Shown here in pieces: positions 1-4,360 of a DNA stretch of 5,449 bases. The position numbers were made by a program, and so were the translations under genes. The notes beneath the pieces are model-generated. The model was not told where the DNA came from. It ran no database searches and saw nothing but the letters and a program-made list of their open reading frames with translations. Source of the stretch: Bifidobacteriaceae bacterium (GTDB lineage Bacteria > Actinomycetota > Actinomycetes > Actinomycetales > WQXJ01); the NCBI GenBank assembly GCA_031268115.1, contig JAIRXV010000212.1, positions 1-5,449 of the forward strand, read 5' to 3'. Every line of letters starts with the position of its first letter. Position 1 is the stretch's first letter.

Positions 1-1
1 G

Positions 2-139
2 GGCATGCGGATCGATTTCGCCTACTGCTCGCCGGCGTTGGCCGATGCCGTCACTGGGGTGCAGATCGTCCGCGCCGAGCGAGCGGGGAAGGGCGCCTCG
101 GACCACGTGCCGGTAGAACTCGACATCGACATATCTTGA
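2..139 (+). CDS. xthA: Exodeoxyribonuclease III (AP endonuclease family), C-terminal end only
   Basis: This is the 3' end of a gene that begins left of the window. The 45 visible codons end in TGA at 137-139. The peptide starts GMRIDFAYCSP and ends near GASDHVPVELDID. Both blocks match the C terminus of exonuclease III: GxRID plus a hydrophobic strand, then the SDHxPV block that carries the Asp-His pair of the exonuclease/endonuclease/phosphatase fold (the His is the catalytic residue in E. coli Xth). Known for the family: it cleaves DNA at abasic sites and removes 3' blocking groups and 3' nucleotides in base-excision repair. Only about one sixth of a usual 260-280 aa protein is visible, so another nuclease of the same superfamily cannot be fully excluded. 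It is convergent with the ABC ATPase gene, 126 bp away. Confidence 0.82.
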   Translation, partial: GMRIDFAYCSPALADAVTGVQIVRAERAGKGASDHVPVELDIDIS

Positions 140-141
140 TC

Positions 142-167
142 CGGGCCAAATGCCCGATTCTGGCCCG
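142..167. terminator. Perfect 7-bp inverted repeat just after xthA (possible terminator)
   Basis: The arms CGGGCCA (142-148) and TGGCCCG (161-167) pair perfectly around a 12-nt loop and begin 3 nt after the xthA stop codon. There is no T tract on either strand. Actinobacterial terminators often lack one, so the position favours a terminator, but the loop is long and the call rests on symmetry alone. Confidence 0.35.
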
Positions 168-231
168 AACAATCGAAGGAGGGCAATCCCTCACCAATGG
201 AGTGGGCGACTTGTCCGAAACACCCCTTTGC

Positions 232-258
232 CCGGCATCGTGCCGGCCGTGCGCGGCC
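232..258 (-). terminator. Two overlapping GC-rich hairpins downstream of the ABC ATPase gene
   Basis: On the - strand these follow the ATPase stop codon (TAG, 268-266) by about 7 nt. The first stem is GGCCG (258-254) with CGGCC (249-245) around a 4-nt loop. The second is CCGGCA (246-241) with TGCCGG (237-232) around a 3-nt loop. They share bases 245-246, so both cannot form completely at once. There is no U-rich tail. Placement directly after a stop codon and short tight loops make a U-less actinobacterial terminator likely. A small GAGGG/CCCTC hairpin (179-192) lies further downstream. Confidence 0.42.
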
Positions 259-265
259 CTGTTCC

Positions 266-1120
266 CTAACCCGTCAGGTCCCGCCGGGAGAAAAACGCGG
301 ACGATGCCGGCGGGCCCGCTTGCGGATGTGCGCCCGGCCGCGATGTTGTGGCCTCCGCGGCCCGAATCGCGGCCAAGTCCGCCAAGTATTCGTGGGCCGG
401 ATGGTCGAGGATGCGATCCAAGGTGCCTCGTGCGACCTGCTGGCCTTCGTAGAGGGCGATCACATCCGAGGTCAGGGCATCGATTAGCGTCAGATTGTGG
501 GACACGATGAGCACCGCTGCGCCTCGCGTTCGGGAATGGGCCACCACGGCCCCCAATACCTCGGCGGCGGTGGGCGGGTCGAGCGCTGTGGACGGTTCGT
601 CGAGGATCAACACGTCCGGGTCCGTGGCGATGGCAACGGCGATGGCGAATCGCTGCCGCTCCCCGAGCGAAGTCTCCCGGGGAATCCGCAGCAGCGTCTC
701 CGGTGCCAGTCCGACGATCCCCAGCAGACCGGCATCGTCCAACCCTGAGTCGCGGCCCGTGCGCGTGGCGAGCCGACGGGCCGCCACCAGGACTTTCCGG
801 TTGGGCAGACGTTGATCGACGGTGGGATCGGCTTCCTCGTGGACTCCCCGCAAGGCCGCCTTGAGCAGTTTCTTTGCCGCGCGGCGCGGGCGGTAGGGGT
901 TTTCGCTGCCGAACTCGACCCAGCCGCGGGACTGCCGGTCCCACCCCATCAGCAAGTTGACCAGGGTGGTCTTGCCCGAACCGGATGGCCCGATCACCCC
1001 AATGGGCGGTTGCCCAGGAGCGAGAGTCAAGCTGATCCCGTCCAGGACTGTCTCGCCCTCGTAGTCACGCCCTAAATCCTCGGCTTGCAGCGTCCAGCGG
1101 TCGCGCGGTTGGTTACTCAC
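266..1120 (-). CDS. ABC transporter ATP-binding protein, Opp/Dpp-like, with degenerate signature motif
   Basis: This 284-aa protein is a single ABC-type nucleotide-binding domain with a Pro/Ala/Arg tail (about 255-284). Visible motifs: Walker A GPSGSGKTT (44-52), Walker B VLILDEP (170-176) with catalytic Glu175, D-loop STALD (177-181), and H-loop His208 in VSHN. The end of the domain (YEGQQVARGT... HPAHEYLADL, 224-249) resembles the peptide/nickel importer ATPases (Opp/Dpp type). The ABC signature is unusual: TSLGE at 150-154 instead of LSGGQ/LSGGE, followed by the usual RQR. In the Q-loop region (VHEEAD, 93-98) I see His/Glu where Gln is expected. No permease, binding protein or second ATPase is visible nearby, so the substrate is unknown; a non-transport ABC role is also possible. 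Start: GTG at 1118-1120, because an in-frame TAG lies four codons upstream and the next Met is past Walker A. No Shine-Dalgarno is visible. Confidence 0.9.
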   Translation of the reverse strand: MSNQPRDRWTLQAEDLGRDYEGETVLDGISLTLAPGQPPIGVIGPSGSGKTTLVNLLMGWDRQSRGWVEFGSENPYRPRRAAKKLLKAALRGVHEEADPTVDQRLPNRKVLVAARRLATRTGRDSGLDDAGLLGIVGLAPETLLRIPRETSLGERQRFAIAVAIATDPDVLILDEPSTALDPPTAAEVLGAVVAHSRTRGAAVLIVSHNLTLIDALTSDVIALYEGQQVARGTLDRILDHPAHEYLADLAAIRAAEATTSRPGAHPQAGPPASSAFFSRRDLTG

Positions 1121-1126
1121 GCGTTC

Positions 1127-1155
1127 AGGCTATCGAGATGCGCGCAAATGGTCAT
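1127..1155 (-). promoter_or_regulatory. Candidate promoter giving a leaderless ABC ATPase mRNA
   Basis: On the - strand a -35-like ATGACC (1155-1150, 4 of 6 matches to TTGACA) is separated by 17 nt from a -10-like TAGCCT (1132-1127, TANNNT form). The -10 ends 6 nt before the GTG at 1120. That spacing places the likely transcription start at or next to the first base of the start codon. The absence of a Shine-Dalgarno fits a leaderless message, common in actinobacteria. The elements are weak matches, so this is inference from spacing plus the missing ribosome binding site. Confidence 0.45.
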
Positions 1156-1165
1156 AGTCGGGTTG

Positions 1166-1188
1166 GGCGCGGCGAGCCGACGCGCGCC
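1166..1188 (-). terminator. Weak GC hairpin between clpB and the ABC ATPase gene
   Basis: The arms GGCGCG (1166-1171) and CGCGCC (1183-1188) pair perfectly around 11 nt. The hairpin lies about 45 nt after the clpB stop codon in clpB's direction of transcription and has no U tract. It could end or weaken clpB transcription before the next gene, but GC-rich DNA yields such stems often by chance. Confidence 0.22.
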
Positions 1189-1233
1189 GATATTCGCCCC
1201 TTGCCCGGCCTTGACCATGTGGGCGCGAAACGG

Positions 1234-3849
1234 TCACGCCGCTCGGTTTGGGGTCGCGCGGACGGTGAGGTGCGGCTCGGACGGATGCTTGTCCACCAGC
1301 ACCGCTTCAGCGTCGTGGATGTCGCCCGCGAGCAGGCCGCGCGCCAATTGGTCGCCTATCTGGCGTTGAATCGAACGGCGCAGCGGACGGGCGCCGTAGG
1401 CCGGATCGTAGCCGTCCAGGGCGAGCCATTCGCGGGCGGCCTCGGTTACTTCGAGCACCAGGCGCCGCTCCTCTAGGCGTTTTGCGAGCGACGCCACTTG
1501 GAGGTCCACGATCCGCTCGATTTCGCTCAGACTCAGGGCATCGAACAGAACCACATCGTCTAGCCGGTTGAGGAACTCCGGCTTGAAAGCTAGGCGAACT
1601 GCATTCATGACCGCTTCTCGGCGTGCGTCCTCACTCAACGACTGGTCCACCAAGAACTGCGACCCGAGGTTGGATGTCAGAATCAGAATGACATTGCGGA
1701 AATCCACGGTGCGCCCTTGGCCGTCCGTCAACCGACCGTCGTCTAGTACCTGCAACAGAAGGTCGAAAACCTCCGGGTGAGCCTTTTCGACCTCATCCAG
1801 CAGCAGCACCGAATACGGCCTGCGGCGCACGGCTTCGGTAAGCTGGCCGCCCTCTTCGTAGCCAATGTATCCCGGTGGCGCTCCCACCAGCCGTGCCACC
1901 GAGTGTTTCTCGGAATACTCAGACATGTCGATACGGACGATGGCGCGCTCATCGTCGAACAGGAAGTCCGCTAACGCTTTGGCCAGCTCCGTCTTGCCGA
2001 CACCTGTTGGGCCCAGGAAGAGGAAGGACCCCGTGGGCCGGTCCGGGTCGGCTATGCCGGCGCGAGCCCGGCGTACAGCATCCGATACGGCGGCAACGGC
2101 CTTGGCCTGGCCGATTAGCCGCTCCCCGATCACTTCCTCCATGCGAAGGAGTTTGGCGGATTCGCCTTCCAGCAATCGCCCCGCCGGAATTCCGGTCCAC
2201 GCGGAGATAACCTCGGCAATCTCGTCAGGTCCCACCCGGTCTGCGATCATGGGGGCAGCCCCTATCGCCTCCAGATCGGCATCGCGCTCCGCTGCCTCGG
2301 CCTCCGCCAATTCGCGTTGAACCTGGGGGATTTCCCCATACAGGAGTCGCGAAGCGGCCTCTAGGTCGCCTTCGCGTTGAGACCGGTCCGCGGCGATCTG
2401 CAACTCGTCCAGGCGGGCCTTTAGATCGCCTACCCGGTTGTGCCCGGCCTTCTCGGCCTCCCAGCGCGCTGTCAGGGCCGCCAACTCCTCGGAGCGATCG
2501 GCCAGGTCGCCGCGCAGCCGAGCGAGCCGCTCGCCGGAGGATGCGTCATCGGCCTTGGTCAGCTGTAGTTCTTCCATGGTCAACCGGTCCACGGCCCGGC
2601 GCAACTCATCGATTTCCACTGGCGAAGAATCGAGTTCCATCCGCAGCCGCGAGGCTGCCTCATCCACCAAATCGATGGCCTTGTCCGGCAGTTGACGCCC
2701 CGCGATGTATCGGTGGGACAGCGTGGCGGCCGCCACGAGGGCCGCGTCCGAGATGCCCACTTTGTGGTGTGCCTCATAGCGGGGAGCGATTCCCCGTAGG
2801 ATCGCAATAGTGTCCTCGACGCTAGGTTCACCCACGTAAACCTGCTGGAAACGGCGTTCTAGCGCCGGGTCTTTCTCGATTCGTTCGCGGTATTCGTCCA
2901 GCGTGGTGGCACCGACCATTCGCAGCTCGCCGCGTGCGAGCATGGGCTTGAGCATGTTACCCGCGTCCATCGATCCCTCGGAGGCGCCTGCGCCCACCAC
3001 AGTGTGCAATTCGTCAATGAATGTAACCACTTGGCCGTCCGATTCTTTGATCTCGGTCAGGACGGCCTTGAGCCGTTCTTCGAACTCGCCGCGGTACTTG
3101 GCGCCGGCCACCATCGCGCCAAGGTCGAGGGCCACCAGCCGCTTGCCGAGTAGCGATTCGGGCACATCCCCAGCCACCATCCGCTGGGCTAGCCCTTCGA
3201 CCACGGCCGTCTTACCCACCCCGGGCTCGCCTATCAGCACGGGATTGTTCTTGGTGCGGCGGGACAGCACTTGGACCACGCGCCTGATTTCGCTGTCCCG
3301 TCCTATCACCGGATCCAGCTTGCCGTCGCGGGCCTGCGCCGTGAGGTCGATGCCGTACTGTTCCAGCGCCTTGAACGTCCCCTCAGGGTTGGCGCTGGTC
3401 ACATGAGCGGAACCCCGGAACTCGGGTAATGCGCCGAGCAGCACCTCTGGGGTGGCGCCGTGGCGTCGCAAGATCTCAGCCGCGTGGCTCTTGCCGCTCG
3501 CCAACGCGATGAGCATCGGCTCGGTCGAAACGTAGGTGTCGCCGAGTTGCTCGGCCTGTTTGGCGGCGCCGTCAATCGCCTCCATCAGCTGGCGGGTGGC
3601 CTGCGGCTGGGCGGTGGTGGCCCCGGTTGCGCGCGGCAGCGCGGTTAGAGCGTTTCGGGTCTCTGCTCCGATGGCGGCCGCGTCCGCTCCCGCCGCGTCC
3701 AACAGGGGGCGGGTCAGGCCGTCCGTTTGGGTCAACAGCGACTCGAGCAGGTGAAGCGGGTCCACCTGCGGGTTGCCTGCGGCAGCCGCGCTCTGCACCG
3801 CATCGCTCAGCGCTTGGCGTGCTCTAGTTGTCAGTTGCGTTTCGTCCAT
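1234..3849 (-). CDS. clpB: ATP-dependent chaperone ClpB (Hsp104-type protein disaggregase)
   Basis: Complete 871-aa protein, close to the usual 850-870 aa. Order of parts: N domain with two Clp repeats (about 1-145); AAA-1 with Walker A GEPGVGKT (207-214), pore loop KYRG (251-254), Walker B VVTFIDE (Glu280) and Arg fingers in ERRF (331-334); the long coiled-coil middle domain (about 405-530, with LLYGEIPQVQREL) that separates ClpB from ClpA; AAA-2 with Walker A GPTGVGKT (613-620), pore loop GYIGYEEGG (660-668), Walker B VLLLDE (Glu686), Arg762 in FLNRLD and sensor-2 GARPLRR (819-825). All key residues are present. No ClpP-binding IGF/IGL loop is seen, as expected. Known role: a cytosolic hexamer that threads aggregated proteins through its pore and works with DnaK/DnaJ/GrpE. 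Start ATG 3849-3847 has AAGGGG (3862-3857) 7 nt upstream and no in-frame alternative before a stop. The promoter region carries a HAIR operator, implying HspR control. Confidence 0.98.
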   Translation of the reverse strand: MDETQLTTRARQALSDAVQSAAAAGNPQVDPLHLLESLLTQTDGLTRPLLDAAGADAAAIGAETRNALTALPRATGATTAQPQATRQLMEAIDGAAKQAEQLGDTYVSTEPMLIALASGKSHAAEILRRHGATPEVLLGALPEFRGSAHVTSANPEGTFKALEQYGIDLTAQARDGKLDPVIGRDSEIRRVVQVLSRRTKNNPVLIGEPGVGKTAVVEGLAQRMVAGDVPESLLGKRLVALDLGAMVAGAKYRGEFEERLKAVLTEIKESDGQVVTFIDELHTVVGAGASEGSMDAGNMLKPMLARGELRMVGATTLDEYRERIEKDPALERRFQQVYVGEPSVEDTIAILRGIAPRYEAHHKVGISDAALVAAATLSHRYIAGRQLPDKAIDLVDEAASRLRMELDSSPVEIDELRRAVDRLTMEELQLTKADDASSGERLARLRGDLADRSEELAALTARWEAEKAGHNRVGDLKARLDELQIAADRSQREGDLEAASRLLYGEIPQVQRELAEAEAAERDADLEAIGAAPMIADRVGPDEIAEVISAWTGIPAGRLLEGESAKLLRMEEVIGERLIGQAKAVAAVSDAVRRARAGIADPDRPTGSFLFLGPTGVGKTELAKALADFLFDDERAIVRIDMSEYSEKHSVARLVGAPPGYIGYEEGGQLTEAVRRRPYSVLLLDEVEKAHPEVFDLLLQVLDDGRLTDGQGRTVDFRNVILILTSNLGSQFLVDQSLSEDARREAVMNAVRLAFKPEFLNRLDDVVLFDALSLSEIERIVDLQVASLAKRLEERRLVLEVTEAAREWLALDGYDPAYGARPLRRSIQRQIGDQLARGLLAGDIHDAEAVLVDKHPSEPHLTVRATPNRAA

Positions 3850-3856
3850 GTCGCTT

Positions 3857-3862
3857 CCCCTT
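3857..3862 (-). promoter_or_regulatory. Ribosome binding site of clpB
   Basis: AAGGGG on the - strand lies 7 nt before ATG 3849-3847. It is a moderately strong purine-rich site at good spacing and supports that start. Another, stronger AGGAGG lies further upstream but serves a different, very short reading frame. Confidence 0.75.
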
Positions 3863-3904
3863 CGATGTCGCGCTGCCCGGCTCGAACGCGTTGGACGTTC
3901 CCGA

Positions 3905-3922
3905 TCAAGACGCGCTGTTCAT
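3905..3922 (-). CDS. Five-codon mini-ORF (MNSAS) in the clpB leader, possible upstream regulatory ORF
   Basis: In the clpB leader on the - strand, a perfect AGGAGG (3934-3929) stands 6 nt before ATG 3922-3920, which opens ATG AAC AGC GCG TCT TGA. The site is a better ribosome binding site than clpB's own. The frame differs from clpB and ends 55 nt before its start, so it is not an alternative clpB start. It could be a translated upstream ORF that affects leader translation or stability, or the AGGAGG could arise by chance in GC-rich DNA. The peptide has no run of special codons that would suggest classic attenuation. Confidence 0.3.
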   Translation of the reverse strand: MNSAS

Positions 3923-3935
3923 CGCCGGCCTCCTG

Positions 3936-3960
3936 GAGTTGAGTCTAGTACGCTCAACTC
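3936..3960. promoter_or_regulatory. HAIR operator (HspR-binding inverted repeat) in the clpB promoter
   Basis: A perfect 8-bp inverted repeat, GAGTTGAG (3936-3943) and CTCAACTC (3953-3960), is separated by 9 nt. Read with the HAIR consensus CTTGAGT-N7-ACTCAAG, the site is GTTGAGT (3938-3944), N7, GCTCAAC (3952-3958): 11 of 14 arm positions match with exact spacing. Known: HspR, a MerR-family repressor that uses DnaK as co-repressor, binds HAIR in front of dnaK and clpB in Streptomyces and mycobacteria and is released on heat shock. Here it covers the predicted -10 elements, a position suited to blocking RNA polymerase. Confidence 0.87.
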
Positions 3961-3969
3961 TTGTGTCGT
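3942..3969 (-). promoter_or_regulatory. Candidate housekeeping-type clpB promoter inside the HAIR region
   Basis: A -10-like TAGACT (3947-3942) follows a -35-like ACGACA (3969-3964, 4 of 6 matches) by 16 nt on the - strand. Transcription would begin near 3935, giving a leader of roughly 85 nt and placing the mini-ORF's AGGAGG at its extreme 5' end. The match is modest. It competes with the sigma-H-like reading of the same stretch, and both may be used. Confidence 0.35.
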
Positions 3970-3982
3970 CGTCCGTGTTTCC
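3956..3982 (-). promoter_or_regulatory. Candidate sigma-H/sigma-R-type (ECF) promoter of clpB
   Basis: On the - strand GGAAAC (3982-3977) is followed after 18 nt by GTT (3958-3956). This fits the GGAA...GTT architecture of promoters read by mycobacterial SigH and Streptomyces SigR (GGAAY, 16-20 nt, GTT), except that the base after GGAA is A rather than T or C. clpB is a known SigH target in Mycobacterium tuberculosis, which raises plausibility. The -10 GTT lies in the right arm of the HAIR operator, so HspR binding should exclude the sigma factor. Confidence 0.48.
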
Positions 3983-4255
3983 TCTTTTACTTGAGGCGGA
4001 TCCACTTTGCCATGCCGTAGGAGGTGCCAGGTCAGATCGTCCGACCCCAGGGCAGTGGCGGGGACGCCGCCCCCATAGATATTAGCCGCCGCTTTTCAAC
4101 CGGTCCGGGCTTCGCTCTCGCTGCCCGAAGCGGAACGCGAGTCGCCTGGTCCTCACCCCGATCCAGGTTGCGCGGGCCACGCGCGGCGCCGCCGTGCCCG
4201 ATGGCGGGGCCCGGCTTGGGGGACCAACCTCACCTCGACCCTCACTCGCCACCCA
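3983..4255. other. GC-rich intergenic stretch with no convincing gene
   Basis: This is the middle of the 511-bp divergent gap. Reading frames cross it on both strands, but their peptides are low-complexity Arg/Pro/Ser/Gly with no family motif, and none has a usable start. AGGAGGTG at 4019-4026 is a perfect anti-16S match with no start codon at usable spacing. One AT-rich island (ATAGATATTA, 4075-4084) stands out and could be a -10 region for the LppM-like gene with a long leader, but I see no good -35. A GCTTCG/CGAAGC stem (4109-4131) could fold. I cannot assign a function. Confidence 0.5.
3990..4010. promoter_or_regulatory. Degenerate second HAIR-like site (left half only)
   Basis: CTTGAGG (3990-3996) matches 6 of 7 bases of the HAIR left arm. 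After the right spacing (N7) the other arm reads ACTTTGC and matches only 3 of 7. Its centre is about 52 bp from the centre of the good HAIR, roughly five helical turns, on the side facing the LppM-like gene. It may be a weak auxiliary HspR half-site or a chance match. Confidence 0.25.
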
Positions 4256-4291
4256 ATTTGGCGGAATCTACGAGCTGAAGTGGCGCCAAAT
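4256..4291. promoter_or_regulatory. Perfect 8-bp inverted repeat upstream of the LppM-like gene
   Basis: ATTTGGCG (4256-4263) and CGCCAAAT (4284-4291) are exact reverse complements 20 nt apart, about 28 bp centre to centre. The right arm overlaps the palindrome TGGCGCCA (4281-4288). An AATAAT at 4304-4309 just downstream could be a -10 element, which would put the repeat in the upstream promoter region, where an operator for a dimeric regulator would be expected. A loop of 20 nt makes an RNA hairpin less likely. The bound protein is unknown. Confidence 0.33.
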
Positions 4292-4320
4292 CGAAACTCA
4301 CGGAATAATCCAGTCGAGGC

Positions 4321-4356
4321 GGTGCCTGTCGGTACCTCCACTGAGAGAAAGGCACC
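4321..4356 (+). promoter_or_regulatory. Inverted repeat that would sequester the LppM-like gene's ribosome binding site
   Basis: GGTGCCT (4321-4327) pairs perfectly with AGGCACC (4350-4356) across 22 nt. The right arm contains the GG of the ribosome binding site GAAAGG (4347-4352), 8 nt before the TTG start, and the left arm contains the alternative GTG start (4322-4324). Folded, the mRNA would hide most of the translation start region, giving low basal translation or a switch. Only the pairing is seen; any control is inference. Confidence 0.35.
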
Positions 4357-4360
4357 CCAG

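Noticed and set aside
51..944. Open reading frame of 297 codons on the - strand overlapping the ABC ATPase
   Set aside because: It lies in another frame of the same strand as a gene with clear Walker motifs. Its peptide is Arg/Gly/Pro/Ala-rich with no motif, and it extends into xthA. Such shadows are usual in GC-rich DNA.
1865..3406. Several + strand open frames of 80-170 codons opposite clpB
   Set aside because: They lie antisense to an intact clpB with complete family motifs. Their Ser/Arg/Ala-rich peptides reflect clpB codon bias, and none has a convincing ribosome binding site.
3936..3960. CIRCE element (HrcA operator) at clpB
   Set aside because: The repeat has 9-nt spacing like CIRCE, but the arms do not match TTAGCACTC/GAGTGCTAA. 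They match HAIR instead.
4024..4278. Possible 84-codon + strand gene beginning with GTG in the intergenic gap
   Set aside because: Its AGGAGGTG overlaps the start codon itself, so it cannot act as its ribosome binding site. The peptide is low-complexity and no family is recognisable.
4322..4324. GTG as the start of the LppM-like protein
   Set aside because: It is in frame and possible, but the nearest purine run (GAGG) is only 2-3 nt away. TTG 4361 has GAAAGG at 8 nt and gives a signal peptide of normal length. Kept only as an alternative.
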